Source: Sipunculus nudus
Lineage: Eukaryota; Annelida; Sipuncula; Golfingiida; Sipunculidae
DNA length: 64,000 nt
Direction: 5' to 3'
NCBI GenBank assembly: GCA_026874595.1
Contig: CM049308.1
Coordinates: forward strand, 21,987,867-22,051,866
The notes under the pieces: model-generated
What the model was told of the DNA's origin: nothing
What the model saw: the letters and a program-made list of their open reading frames with translations, nothing else
The model's database searches: none
In this document: positions 1 through 13,439 of the stretch, piece after piece
Position numbering within the stretch: position 1 is the stretch's first letter
Layout: the number at the start of each line of letters is the position of its first letter
Program-made: the position numbers and the translations under genes

Positions 1-900
1 TTTTGAGGTCACGGGGTCAAAGGTCAAGGCCACAGCACCTACTTCTTGAAAATGCTTGTAGATCAATTTCAAGCCAAACCGTTTGACCAAAACCTTTCAT
101 CTCGCACATATGCCTCGCACACCGATACACATACAACTTATTGAGTTTGACATCAAAGCTCAAGCTCACACATCTCCCCACCTCATTTTAACATGCACTT
201 ACGTAATACACCCCATATCATTATGATCCCATGCGAGGGGATGCTCCGCTTTGCAGTGCCCTTGTTAAAGTAATGCAACAAAATGAATATTTGAGAAAAC
301 TCATTTTTTACATCATCTCACCTTCAATGAAGTTCAAGGTCACTGGTCACATGTTTAAATAACTACATTTAAACACAGCTGATGGTTGTTTAGTGTCATA
401 AACATTCTAAAAATGCAACTTTGACATACCTATGGCATACACAATGTGACTTGGTACCATTAAGATGAACCAGAAAGTTGTAAAATATAAAAGTTGTTTT
501 TTGTCCTGAGATTTCCCACGTCTCATACTTGGCCTAACATTCTTCATTAGTTTCAGTGTCAAACTGTGTGATAACATTTGATTTTCAGAGAATTAATAAT
601 CAAATTGCAATGGATGCCCACTGGTTGGACCAACTGTAAACTGCAGTTAAAACAGGATATTTTTCTGTCTGTTTGTGCATCTATCATCAAACTAATCAGA
701 ATTAATAGAAACCAGTCCTGACATATAGAGAAGGAATGTGGTACTCGCATGCATTTAAATCATATTTTGGTGATGCTCTATCAATTTTATTTATTATTAA
801 ATAAAAAAGTTGGCACATTGTAGAGACATTAATTCCAACTCTGGATGTTTGTAGTGTCCACTGTATTGAACAGCCATGGCCCTTTGTGGATGAAATATGG
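1..900. other. No gene seen; short repeat fragments
   Basis: The first 40 bases carry AGGTCA-type half-sites (GGTCAAAGGTCAAGG). Positions about 335-430 resemble 36,875-36,960 (shared CAAGGTCAYTGGTCACATG and a run ending TCTAAAAA), so they are copies of one dispersed repeat. Nothing else is recognised. Confidence 0.4.
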
Positions 901-920
901 GTACACTCCTAATTAAAACT

Positions 921-1350
921 AGGGGTGTAACAATGCACTGAAGAATCGATGCATGAATTGCAATCGCTCAATTAAATTGTTATGGATTATTAATCTCTGA
1001 ATAGATTCATTTCTATTATTATTTTTTTGCATGTACCATCCCAAAGTCCTCTGTGAGCTCCATAATCTGAGAGCAGTTCACAGTGACTAATTTCTTTACT
1101 GTGTATGTGCCCTAAATCTGCTTTAAATGTTCCCTTGTGGACCACTCCACTTGCATAGAAACATATATAGCTACATTTTATCTTTTATTTACTGAACTTT
1201 TCTAACATTCATTTTGCGAGAATTAGTTGCATTTATTTTTTTTAATTAAGTTTGAAATTTACTACTTAAGAATTTAATCAAGAATTGAATCCAAGGTAGA
1301 GAATCAATAATTGAATTGATCCTGAGGGCCATAACAATTCACAAGCCTAA
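921..1350. mobile_element. hAT-like MITE, copy 1
   Basis: The sequence begins TAGGGGTGTAACAATGCA and closes near ACAATTCACAAGCCTA, with weak inverted termini. About 300 bp of it is repeated at 23,940-24,250, including the shared segment GTGCCCTAAATCTGCTTTAA. No open frame is present, so it is non-autonomous. Confidence 0.5.
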
Positions 1351-2325
1351 ATATAACCTTACTCCAATTTACCCTATAAAATAATCACAACTGGTATTTT
1401 TTTATTGTCCTTGAACCCTTAATACAAATGGTTGAGTGTAACCCTATGACATATGGTCCAATGGAAGTTACCATACTTGATCCTTGTAAAAAAACATAAC
1501 TGAGACATAAATCCCAAAAACATCGGGTTTGAGACAAAACCAAGAGTGACAGACAGACATTCATATATCCCCCTCCCCAAGTATTCCAGGCCTGGTACAT
1601 ATATTAGGGCAGTGGGTGACCTATTTTGCTGACAACGACAAATGGAGCTATTCAGACAGACATTATAAGCTACCCCATTCATCAGCCTGTGTTTCAGCAC
1701 GGCATTCGTTTGGATGATATAACATTCATGATGATACAGTCATCTTCTTTTTCGTTCCCTGGCCTGCTGACCTCCACAAAGGACACGTGTACTCCATCTG
1801 GCAATCACATGAATGCGTCTTGAGAACTCTACAATACAGCCTCACTTACTGGTATTCTTTTTTAGGGAACACTGCTTTTGCAGGCACCAATAAAATATTA
1901 TTTTCTCAATCATATGTCACAGCCAACCTTAGTTGATAAGAGTTGATAAGATATCATTAGATACTTTTTGCACTTTCAATTTTGATTCATAACTTATCTT
2001 ATATATATAATGATACAGGTACCTTTCAAATTTAAAATAAAATCCCATTGCTGATTTGCAAATATTTTCTTTCTATATAACCTTTAACTGACATAAAAAA
2101 AAAATTAATTAAAGTTTGTATTTTCAGCGGTTCTGGGTGTACAAAGAACCAGGTATCTGGCTGTCCGACAGAGAAGCATTCACTGACATACATAACCACA
2201 TAATGATACAATAATGTTGGAAATACTAAAATTGAGTGACTCATGGATCATGACGCTCTGCTGAAATTGTCATACAGGTGATGCATGTATTAATTATTCA
2301 TGTTATGATCTGGTGAAAAATATTT
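1351..2325. other. No gene or recognisable element
   Basis: AT-rich sequence; short ORFs here have no coding character. Confidence 0.3.
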
Positions 2326-2329
2326 GCTA

Positions 2330-3690
2330 AGGGACCTTGAACAATGGGTACTTTGACTTCAAGAGTGCTCAAAATCATGTTGTTTTTTTTGCCCCACAGT
2401 CTTTAGAATATAGGTAACAGTGACCTTATTTAATGTTTCCAGGAAGATTTAAGAAATCCCTAGACACTTAGAGATTTCTACGTTAATCTACAATGACTTG
2501 TGTCCATCTGACTCATAGGGTACTCAAATCATGTTGTTTCACATAGCCCACAGAATATAGGTCACAGTGACCTTATTTAGGATGTCAAAGGAGATATTAC
2601 AATGACCTCCCTTAAAGACATTTCTAGATCCAACAGTTAAGATTTAGGACCTGTCAGACTTTCTGGGTGCTCAAAATTAGGTTAGCTGCTCATAGCTCAC
2701 AGAATATGAGGCACAGTAACCCAATGTGAAGATTCAAAGGAGATTTACAAAAAAACTCCCTAGATGTGATATTAGAAGGTTACAGGTCCAACAGTAAAGT
2801 TTTGTGCCATGCCTGACTATCTGGGTGCTCATAATAATTTTGGCCAGGCGCTTGCAGAATATTGGTCACACTGACCTACTTTCAGGTTTCCAAGGAGATT
2901 TTGCCAGAACCTCTTTGGATGTGTTATGTTATAAGATTCTTGGCCAAATGGTTACATTTTTTGCCCTGTCTAACTGTCTGGGTGCTAAAAATCATGTTTT
3001 TTTGCCAGTCATTTGCAAAAGGTCATTATGACCTTATTTCAGGTTTCTGAGATTTAATTGCCTAGAACCTCCCTTGATATTACATTAGATGATTCAAGGG
3101 CTAACAGATACCATTTGTGTCCTTTCTGACTGTCTGGGTGCTCAAAATCATGTTTTTGGCCAGTTACACACAGTATATTGGTTATAATGACCTAGTTTCA
3201 GGTTTCCAAGAAAATTTGCCCTCAACCTCTATTGTAGTTGCGTTAGAAGATTCTCAGCCTAACATACAATATGTGCCCATCTGACATTCAGAGTGATAAA
3301 AATCATGGTTTTTTTCCTTTAGTTCGCAGAATATAGGTCAAAATGACCTGATTTCATGTTTCCAAGGACTTTTATCCAGGACCTCCCTCAATATGACATT
3401 AGAAGATTCTAGGTCAAAGGACACAATCTGTGCCCCATCTGACTCTCAGGGTGCTGTTTTTGGCCAGAATCTTGCAGAATATAAGTCACCATGACCTAAT
3501 TTCAGGTTTCCAAGGCGATTTGTATGAAACCTCGCTCCATGTACAGTAAGAAGTTTCTAGGTCTAACAGTTAAGATTTGTGCCCTGTTAATGGACAACCT
3601 GACTGATGGCCAGAAGGATGGAAGACTGACAAAGAGTGATCGCTATAACTCAGTTGACTATCAGTCAACTGAGCAAAAAATTATAAATTT
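2330..3690. repeat. Tandem array of ~156-bp units with a terminal hairpin
   Basis: About eight degenerate units are anchored by CTGGGTGCTCAAAATCATG at roughly 2,360, 2,514, 2,661, 2,818, 2,976, 3,132, 3,287 and 3,446. The array ends in a perfect 11-bp stem (CTCAGTTGACT / AGTCAACTGAG, 3,649-3,673). The layout is like pearl/CvA-type tandem-core elements of bivalves, which are non-autonomous Helitron relatives; assignment is inference. Confidence 0.75.
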
Positions 3691-3810
3691 TTTTAATTAA
3701 AAAAAATCCTCTCCCCTTGGAACTCTCGTGTTACTATGAAAATTTTGCTGAGTCTCAAATTTTCTTCAAATTGATAGCCCTGTGGCATCAATACTGTATT
3801 TTATCCCTTA

Positions 3811-4935
3811 TTGTATCCGCTAAAACAGAGTTTTGCGGATACTATGGAAAAGCCAAACGTCACCGCCACCGCCGCGTTGGTGTCCGGAGAACTCCTCCGT
3901 AACCGCTGGGCGGAATTTTACGAAACCCGGGATTATGTTCAGGTCACATGTGAACTGCTGCGCCCCGATTTTGTTTTGACCTCTGACTTTTCCTCTCTCC
4001 AGTGCATCCATCTGTTCGTCTGTTTTGACACATTAACCCACATATCTCAAGAACTGTTTGACCGATCCGGAAAAAAATTTTGCACAAATATAGCCCTTGG
4101 ATAGCTTTATAACATACATAAAAAATGGTGGCACCACCTGCAACCATTTTTGCACAGCGTCCATCTGTTCATCTGCCTTGGCATAAAATCACTCATATCT
4201 CTGCATTGGTTGGACTTATCAACCTGAAATTTTGCAAGTGTATACATCCTGGACAGCTTTCTTGATTTTATGACAGGTGGCACCACCTACATTCACGTTT
4301 ACGCTACAGACATCCAAGCTCTTATCTAGGGAACCGTTTGACCAATTGGGCCAAAATTTTGTATGTGTATAGATCTCACATAGCTCTTTATCATACACAA
4401 AACTAGTGGCACCACATGCAACCATTTTTGCACAGCATCCGTCGGTTTGTCTGCCGTGGGATAAAATCACTCATATCTCGGCACTGGTTTGACTTATCTG
4501 CCTAAAATTTTGCAGGTTTATACATCTTGGATAGCTTTCTGGATTTTGTGGCAGGTGGCACTACCTACGTTTATTTTTACGCTGCAGACATCTAGGCTTA
4601 TATCACGGGAACCGTTTGACCGTTTGGGCCAAAATTTTACATGTGTTTAGATCTAACATAGCTCTTTATCATACATAAAACTGGTGGCACCACCTGCAAC
4701 CATTTTTGCACAGCCTCCATCTGTTTGTCTGCCGTGGGATAAAATCACTCATATCTCACAAGTGGTTTGACTTTTTGCATTTGTATACAACTTTGATATC
4801 TTTCTGGATTTTGTGGAGGTGGCACAACCTACATACACATTCGGCTGCAGACATCCATGCTAATATGCAACACACCTCACTCTATTTCCCCTTGCCACTC
4901 AATCCATACCTCACTTCACCTGTCCCACTCTGATT
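3811..4935. repeat. Array with GGTGGCACCACC cores and a head hairpin
   Basis: A stem-loop at 3,813-3,842 (GTATCCGC plus AAAAC stem) is followed by ACTATGG and a GCC-rich patch, then by alternating ~140-bp units up to about 4,880. Units carry GGTGGCACCACC or close variants at 4,127, 4,275, 4,406, 4,553, 4,685 and 4,818 and the phrase GAACCGTTTGACC. Confidence 0.75.
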
Positions 4936-5640
4936 TCGACGGATACACGTAGTCGCTTGTCGACTACCCGTATTCTAGTTGTTTTCAGATTCATGCCACA
5001 GACATCCCTTGCATTATTCTTTTGTAAAATGAATATTTCAGTTTAATTGTTTCTGATACTGAATTTATTCTTATACCCAAATTCTTTGCAAGGCGCAGCA
5101 TTAATTTATTTCTGAATAATTGTTAGAGCACCTGACCTATCTACAGACACATAATTTTCTATATAAACTAGCTTTTTTTAATTTATAAAAAGAATAATTC
5201 CACAAAAATATGGGCAACCCTTTGTGGCAAAGAATATATGAGACTGGATAACATACAATCAAAACATGATAAATAACATATCACTCTGCAAAGTCACAGG
5301 GTTTTTTGGTCCCTTGCACTTTGTTACTTGATACGTGAGAATGATAGAGGAAAGTGACAAGTCAAATGAAGTATTTAGGTGCAAATGCCATTTCTTTTGT
5401 CAATAAACCACACATTTTCTGTATCTGTGTAAACACACTTGGTGTACCAGTGAGTGGTCTTGGTCACACAGTAGTGTCCTGGTTGACATCACATACCTAC
5501 CTCTCAGATTTGTGGCTGTCAGGAATGGTAAATATTTGTTCAAATCTAGGCAACACCCACTCGGCAACAATTAATCAGTACTCTGCTAATTTCTCTTTTT
5601 TTTCTTCCACAGATTTTTTTATCACAACTAATTTACATAT

Positions 5641-6350
5641 TTCTCTCTCTCTCTCTCTCTCTCTCTGTTCATTTTTTTCTCTCTCTAACTGTACCTTTAC
5701 TTCCTTCCCTCTCTACCTCCAGCTCTTAACCTTTACCTTCTTCTCTCTCTACCTCTACCTCTCAATCTTTACCTCCTCTACCCCCATCTCTCAACCTTTA
5801 CCTTCTCTATCTCCACCTCTCAACCTTGACTTCCCTCTCTACCTCCTCCTCTCATTCTTTACCTCCTTCTCTACCTCCATATCTCAACTGTTATCTCCCT
5901 CTCTACCTCTTCCTCCACCTCTCAACTGTTACCTTCCTCTCTTCCTCCACCTCTCAACCTTTACCTCCCTCTCTACCTCCACCTCTCAACCTTTACCTCC
6001 CTCTCTACCTCCACCTCTCATACCTCCCTCTCTACCTCCATCTCTCATTCTTTACCTCCCTCTCTACCTCCACCTCTCATACCTCCCTCTCTACCTCCAT
6101 CTCTCATTCTTTACCTCCCTCTCTACCTCCACTTCTCAACTGTTACCTCCCTCTCTACCTCCACCTCTCAACCTTTACCTTCCTCTCACCTCTCAATCTT
6201 TACCTCCCTCTCTACCTCTCTACCTCTCAACCTTTACCTCCCTCTCTACCTCCAAATTTCCATCTTTACCTACCTCTCTATACCTTTACCTTCATCTCTC
6301 CACCTTTACCTCCTCCCCTCTCTCACTCTCTTCTCCCTCTATTCTTCTCC

Positions 6351-6382
<32 letters not shown>

Positions 6383-6490
6383 CTGCCTCTCTTTCTCTCT
6401 ACTTCCATCTTTAAACTTCCTTGTCACCCTCTCATCCTAAATCTCTCATTATCTACACCTCAAATTCAACCTCTCACCTTCTCTAACTGC
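5641..6490 (+). repeat. CT-rich minisatellite
   Basis: Repeats of about 32 bp built from TACCTCC, CTCTCTACC and ACCTCTCAACC, with (CT)n at the left end and a (TA)n tract at 6,368-6,382. It creates a long Ser/Leu/Pro/Thr-rich open frame with no gene-like features. Confidence 0.85.
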
Positions 6491-6549
6491 TCTTTTATCC
6501 TCTCAACTTTATTTACAACTCATATTTGTTTTTATAACTAGCAAATGGA

Positions 6550-8150
6550 AACAGAAAAACAGGTCTACTGATGTCAGACAGGTCTTGCAAATTTTATATC
6601 TTACTGAGGAAATGATCAAGACAAATCTATCTAAATTCCAATGAAATTTTACTTTATTTCTTTTACATTTTATTGAAAGTTTAATATTTTAAACTTCAAA
6701 GTTATATTAAGAAAGGATTAAAAAAAAACTGTCATATATATCAAAATTATATTTTATTTACCTGAAGAGACTTCAAAAGATAATGTCTGTATTAAACAAA
6801 ATGCATCTTATAATCTGATCTCAAGTCTTTTTGCATGCAAGTGACAAATGACTTTTCAACTAATAGTGGGCTGAAATGTTGTAAAGCATATATAGGCTGC
6901 TTTCTTGTATCTTTTATACATCCTACTATATCATATCCTATATATCCCAGTATTATAGACTTTGTAAGATAATGTTTGGATTACACAAACATGCTTCTTA
7001 ATCTATTCTCAAGGCTTCTTGTACTTTTTTGTCAATAAGAATGCTTTCTGCAGGATTGGATTTCAAGAGGACAGAACAAACATGAGCTTAAAAGTTTTGC
7101 TCTCAACACAATGCCAGCGACCTGTGTAAGGTGAGCCCCAAGCTGTCAGATAAACCAACCACAAAAAGTCAACAGGCAGGCTGTTTTCTCTGAAACATCT
7201 GTTGGTTTTCCTGTGATGTCATCTGGACCGGGAGCTGACAAGTACAAGTTTTATCATAAGCTCAAGGATAAACATTACGTGGGCCACCTGACATAAGTGT
7301 CAATAGCTGGATAATATTTCTCTCTGCCTGGGAGGTTATTAGCCCCTCTGAAAGCTGGGCTTCCTTCATCTGTTACCAGGTATCGTTAAAAGACAGAGCT
7401 TATTGTGATGGGTGATGTGACAGAAACCTCCCACAGTACACCCAGGAATATTGCACTCACTTGACAGCTGTCTCACTCCACACCTCATTAAATACAAAAT
7501 ATGAGAAGAGACTCTGGGTTCTAGAAGCTCAGCTAGTCTGACTGGCATTCAAATGTCTCCTCTTAATTTTCTGAATTATTTAATGGAAAACTTCACATGG
7601 AAGTGTGACATAATATGGTTATAAAGAATTTTAAAATAAATCTTAATACAAAATATTTTTTGGACTCTTTCCAGTTATATGACAGATAAGATGTGTCCCT
7701 GAATGAGTTTTGATCTTTGTTTTAGTTGGTCATATTTTCAGTATGTTAACATGACTGTTAACTGAGGCTGTTTTTGTATGCATCAAACAAATTATTTGGC
7801 TGCCATAAGTGGGCTGAAAAGTTGTAAAATACAGATGAAAAACTCTTATTTTTTAATAATTCTATTAGTTAAATAAAATAACAGAACTTTCCACAGAAAA
7901 AAAATTATTAACAAAAAACAAATTATCACTGTTAGTAGAATATGGACTGCATGTCTAGAAAGCTATATGTCATAGTGTAAGAAACACAAGTTGAGTATAT
8001 ACTAGTGGGGTAAAAAGCTGTTAGGCAGATTCAGAGTTCAAGCAGCTGTTAATGTGACAAATGTCACTATCAGGACAAACTCATGCTGCGACAATTAAAC
8101 CTTGTGACTCAGAGGACACGAACAACACAGATCAATACACTGCAACAAAC
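6550..8150. other. No gene; a denser, non-repetitive patch at 7,030-7,560
   Basis: The patch has higher G+C and sequence complexity than its surroundings and could be conserved non-coding DNA, but no motif proves this. Confidence 0.2.
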
Positions 8151-8157
8151 CTATATA

Positions 8158-8345
8158 CAGCAGAGGAGAGGATCCAGGATTTTGGAAAGGGAAGGGTCCA
8201 GCCAAGGAAGACTAATAGGTTACCCTAAACCCGGATCCAGAAAGGGAGGGGTCCAGGCTGGAAATAATGGTTTTTAACACTGGAAAAAGGTTGTTGAGGC
8301 TCAAAAGTAGGGGGTCCATACCCCCTGGATCCCCCTCTCTTGATA
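8158..8345. repeat. GGATCCAGG/GGGTCC dispersed repeat, copy 1
   Basis: Contains GGATCCAGGATTTTGGAAAG, an internal GGGGTCCAGGC and a close TACCCCCTGGATCCCCC. Copy 2 with the same order lies at 24,296-24,490. Confidence 0.6.
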
Positions 8346-8349
8346 TTTC

Positions 8350-9780
8350 CACTACAGCAGAGGGAATCAATTAGGACATAAGTGGCTGTCCTTTGCCTTG
8401 GCCTATCATCACCTGTAGCTCACTGCTAGAGGTAAAAGTTATCACTGCACAGATGAATCACATCTCGCTGTGATGAGTAAGAGGGTGGCCTGCTATTAAA
8501 ATGGTTTATATATGTTTGTGGCCTCAGGCAATGCATACTAGGATTAACGCAACTGGAGGACCTGGAATAACAGACCTATGAGAAGGCCAAAATTATAAAG
8601 TATCTGATCATAAAAAACAAAATCTGGCTTTCTACTTAGTCTGCTTCAGGCCAAAAAAATAAAAGGTATGGTTCTCAGATACCGACCCCATCAATTTTAA
8701 CCCCCCACATCAAAAATTTTTATTTTGATTTTCATCTTTCATGAAGATAAAATAGTAAAATTTTGATATGATTTCCTTTGTTATTTTGTGCTTTTACCTA
8801 TTTAGCATAAAAATTCTGTTATTATCATGCTTTTCCCTGATCATATGACATTTTTTATAGAAACATACAAAAAGGGTAAAAAAAAGGTAAAAAAAACACC
8901 CTCCAACACTGATTCAATACTGAATTTGTGTCTATAAACAATACTAAGGCCAAGGAACAATACTGATTTCTTATAGATACAAATGAAACAGGGGACCCAT
9001 GTATTGGTCACAGCACTCACCTGAATCTCTTAATAATAGAAATGCTTCAAATCCTACCTTTCAGAAAAGAGGTTTTATTTTATTATATTGATGTATTTGA
9101 AAATGTTAATGCAAATGCAACTGATATTTGTGACAAATTATATAGTGTGTCCATATATAGTTTCCTATCTGTTGGTTCTCAATACATGTGATGTTACTTG
9201 TGCATCCATAATGATAACATGCAATATGGAGAGCCTTTTATGCCTGTATATATCAGGACAGGGACCCACAATCCTGTTTAAAATACTTCTTTGTCTATCT
9301 AATATGGCATGATCATAATATTTACACAATATCTATTTGTCCTGGTTTAGTAAATAGTGTATGATTTAGTGAATATGTACTTCATTGTTTTCCATGAACC
9401 AGCTATTCCCTGAATTAAAGTTCATAATATTTCCAAAACCAATATTGAAAAAAAGTAGCAAACTATACTATTTAGAATAATTTTTATTTAAAATAAAATT
9501 TAGAATAAAACAGAATGCTTTCCATTTTAACTGATTATATGATAAAGAGAACACAATAAGCCAAACAAGGCCTACAGGCCTAATGCAAACCTGTGCAATG
9601 GGATATACATTAGGTATAATGTTTCCATAATTACATGCTTGACCATTACTTTTCAAGTATATGTGTGACAGTTACATGTAAAAAGCAAGTACTAAACATT
9701 TTAAACTCAAGCAGAAGCACCAATTACACAAATGTCACTCCTGAAATACTGGCATTCATGTACACAACACAAAAATTATT
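8350..9780. other. No gene; one dispersed-repeat head at ~8,990
   Basis: GGGGACCCATGT followed by CACAGCACTCACCTGA (8,992-9,027) matches heads at about 43,995 and 50,742, marking a dispersed family. The rest is unremarkable AT-rich DNA. Confidence 0.35.
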
Positions 9781-10180
9781 GTAGTTGGCACAACCAGTTT
9801 CGTGTATGAGAAAGCCATCAAAGAAGTATGAACAGGCAAAATTTCAGGCACAAACTTCAAATCACTCTTGAGCTGTATGCACAGATGTGATGAAACCATA
9901 AATCAATCGAAGGTGGTGCCACAAGTCTTGTAAACAACAAAGCTATCCAAGATGTACAGATATGCACAATTTCAGGCTGATATATCAAATCCCTCCTGCG
10001 AAATAGACAGGGACATACACAGTGCAAAAATCATTGTAGATGGTGACACATGCCTTGTGTATGAGAAAGCTATCAAAGATGCATGGACATGCAAAAATTT
10101 CAGGCCGATGCATCAACTTTTCTTGAGTTGGGTCTACTCAGCTGACCATGCTCAGCTGAGGAAGGCAGTTGCCCCCTAAG
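9780..10180. repeat. Degenerate tandem units ending in a hairpin
   Basis: Three units share GTATGAGAAAGC(C/T)ATCAAAGA and TGCAAAATTTCAGGC. The array ends with CTCAGCTGA / TCAGCTGAG (10,137-10,160), the same terminal hairpin type as at 3,649. The units are relatives of the 45.2-46.0 kb array. Confidence 0.6.
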
Positions 10181-10479
10181 TCAAAGGTGTCTATGTGCCA
10201 GGTGTAGCTACTGCACTGAGTGATCTCTTGACCTGTACCTGGTGGCACTGAGGGAACTCTTGACCTGTTGCAAAATCAGAATACAGATATATATTTTATT
10301 CATGGATTATCTTACACATAAGTTGGATATTGACACCAATTATTTATGTTCAGCTCTGCTTATATATATACTCCTAGAGTTATATTCAAACTCAGTCTGT
10401 TACTCCAATAAATCTACTAGCTTTGTGTACCAAAGTATCTCACAGCTAGTCCTTCAATCTTAAAGCCCAAAAATTCAAC

Positions 10480-11700
10480 CAAATAACTTGAACAAAGCCA
10501 ACTAAGAACCATTTTTGTGCAATATTACTGATTTTGAAACATCAGTTTTGCAAAAGGAGATTATTACATCTCTTAGTCTGATATAGACTTATTTGGCTAC
10601 AAGATCAACTTCAGCTTTCTATGAACAAAATGAAAATCAATGAACTCTATCTATTCTTATACAATTGAGAGAATCCTACCCTAGGATAATTCTTGTGAAA
10701 AAATAAACCATTCAGCTTGACAGTTTCATCATAAAATATTTTTAATGTAGAAGCAGAGAGAGACTAAAATTGAGGTTTTAGCCCATAAAAAACAGGTCCA
10801 GGTAGGTAGCACCACAAAAACCTCAATTTCAAATTTGAGTCACGTGACAGTTGTTTGCAAAAAACTAAGTGACGCCAGTTCCTTTCGTTTCCAATATTGA
10901 GACTGCTATGTTAGTATGCTTACTTGGCCAAATAACTAAGTTCTAATTCCTGTAACTCCGACAAAATTCAATAAAACCCAAACAATTTGAACAAATTTGA
11001 GAGAGCTCATCTCTGGGATTATTTCTGTGAAATATTGAACCATTTGGCTAAAGGATTTCGGAGAAGATTTATCAAAGGGTTCTAGCTTTCCCCCCGTAAA
11101 ATGTTAGTCGATGCAGGTGGCACCACGGAAAGCTCAACCCCACATCATTTGACATGTGACTGATTTTTGCATAAAATTTGGGGATGCTAGCTCTAGCTTT
11201 TCTTGAGAAATTAGAGGTTAATGGACAGATGACCAATTACTCCCATACATATAAGGTCGATGCAGGTGGCATCACCAACGCCTCCATTTCAAACATAGCT
11301 CATGTGACTAACATTTGAATAAAATTTGGTAATCATAGCTCCAGCCCTTTCTGAGATTGTAATATTTAGTATGCTTTTTTGGCCAAATGACTAAGTTCAG
11401 CTTCATGTAACTTGGCCAAAAATCACTGAACTGGAACCATTCAAAATAACTTGAGAGAGACTGTTTGGGGGATTATTTCCATGAAATATTGAACAGTTTG
11501 GCTGGACAGTTTGGGAAAAAACAATTTTTAAAGTTTTTTTTAGCTTTTCCCCTTTAAAATCTAAGTAAATGCAGAGAGCAAATGAAATAAGTTCGATCTG
11601 ACAGAGTTTTTTGGATGACTGATTTTTTGCATAAAATTTGATGATGCTAGCTCCTGCCATTTTTTAAATAGTATGGGTTAACATATGGAGGACACCACAC
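10480..11700. repeat. Degenerate array with GGTGGCACCAC motifs
   Basis: Segments repeat GGCCAAAT(A/G)ACTAAGTTC (10,928 and 11,380), TTGCATAAAATTTG(G/A) (11,170 and 11,630) and GATGCAGGTGGCA(C/T)CAC (11,108 and 11,258). Confidence 0.6.
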
Positions 11701-11879
11701 CACTGCACAAGCTCAAAGGTTCGCAAAAAATAAAACATATTTACCCCCAAAAGAATGCTCCCTTATTATGAAATAAATTGTTCTACTTATTTGTTAATAC
11801 CAAACCCATGTGCCTGAGAATGACAAAAAAAATTCTCTCGATAAATGTTATACAGTATAAAATTCCTAGAAACACTATT

Positions 11880-12450
11880 TCCTGGAAAGCCATAAACTGC
11901 CAATGAAGATGATTCCTGTTTCAGCAGCTAGTACCAGCTGCTTGATATGTGCTAAATCTGTAACTGTCAGAGCCAGGACTGACCCTGCCAGGGCCTGTGA
12001 TCTATTAAGCCAGGAACAGACAAGTCTGGGACAGGGTATCAGGAAACCCTGCTGTCACTGAGGGTGTCTGTGGGTTAGTATGGGTAAGTATGTCCCACAG
12101 GAGGCACAGCAGACGCACCCTGATGTATCAAGACGTGTCTCTCCTGTGATCAGATGTTCTAGATTGATGACACCACATATCTCAGGCTGGGATATGAATG
12201 AAAAGAGATCCATGGACCTTGCAGCTCAGCTGTCTGACACATATCAGTGGTTTTACCAAACTTTTAACAAGGTTACATACAGGTTTTTATCTTGTGTCTT
12301 TTTTAGTGGTGGTGAATCTGGAATATGACACCTTCCTGTCCAGAAAAATAGAACTAAATGCACCTATTATCTCTGCATGAACCTGGGTCAGCCAATATTG
12401 TTGAAATGAGTGAACCATGGGTCATGACACTCGGGGAAAAAGCTTGGGAA
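11880..12450. other. Unassigned non-repetitive stretch
   Basis: Balanced composition with an 82-residue open frame at 12,080-12,328 on the + strand. I recognise no protein and no clear splice sites in phase, so I do not call a gene. Confidence 0.2.
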
Positions 12451-12817
12451 ATAAATAAGACCACAAATACCATACTTTGAGGTATATTTAACCTAAAAAC
12501 AGTAGAATCTCAAATGTCCAAATACTGGGGGGTTATAACATTTATTCAGATATTTGAATTTACAGATATGTCCATGAAGAATATCATTTTTCAATAAGAA
12601 CCCTACCAGTACGTGTGAAACATTCCTGGGTATTGTGATCACAGAGGCAGACTAATCACATGGAAAGGTCAACATGATGAGCTTTCACCAAACTGTGTGT
12701 TAGTTTACAAATAGAGACAGTCATAGAAAGACCAAAACATTGAAAGGTGAGTAATGTCAGTACAATAACAGGTGATCAGAATAACTTTTGTCATCCCCCA
12801 TATTATTTATATTATTG

Positions 12818-13340
12818 GGGGGGGGGGAGGGGAAGTGGGGGAGAAGTCTTTTTCATTAAATGATGATTAAATTCCTAAAACAAATACATTTAATGAATCA
12901 AATCAAGAAATAGAATTTCAGGATTAAATGTAAGCATGACAGATTTTACAATACATGGACCCCTCTCTAACACACATTATTTAAATGCTTAAACAAGACA
13001 AAATGTATTAAAGTGAAACATAAAGTTGCTACACATAAATCATCCATATCATAGTCATGGGAATATTCTTTTAGTTGGGGAAGGGGGGGGTTGGGGCGCA
13101 AAATATACAACATCGGCCAAAGGGCCATGGTTCAAAGAAAAATGGTTGATTCCATCTTCTGAAACCAAAGATCAAATGTCTGTCATCGCTTTTTTAAATG
13201 GTTAAATTAGGTTAACAAATAATGGGGGTGGGGGATGGGGAGGGGGGTTTAAACTATACTCTTGCCCCCTCCCCCCAACACAAAAGTTGGTGGGGGGGGG
13301 GGGAGGTAATTACCCCCTCTCCCCCCCCCCCCCCTTCCCC
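12818..13340. repeat. G and C homopolymer tracts
   Basis: G-runs at 12,818-12,842, 13,079-13,090, 13,224-13,248 and 13,290-13,303 and C-runs at 13,265-13,278 and 13,313-13,340 lie close together and could form G-quadruplex or hairpin structures. Confidence 0.7.
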
Positions 13341-13439
13341 AGTTCCCTACCCTATGCCTATACACTTTGATATATTTATTTTAATATCATGTAATCATGT
13401 GCATACAAAGCCAGGGGGTAAAGCAATGATTATATAAAA

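Noticed and set aside
5354-6541. 395-residue open frame on the + strand
   Set aside because: Its body is translated CT minisatellite; two frames stay open because the repeat lacks stops.
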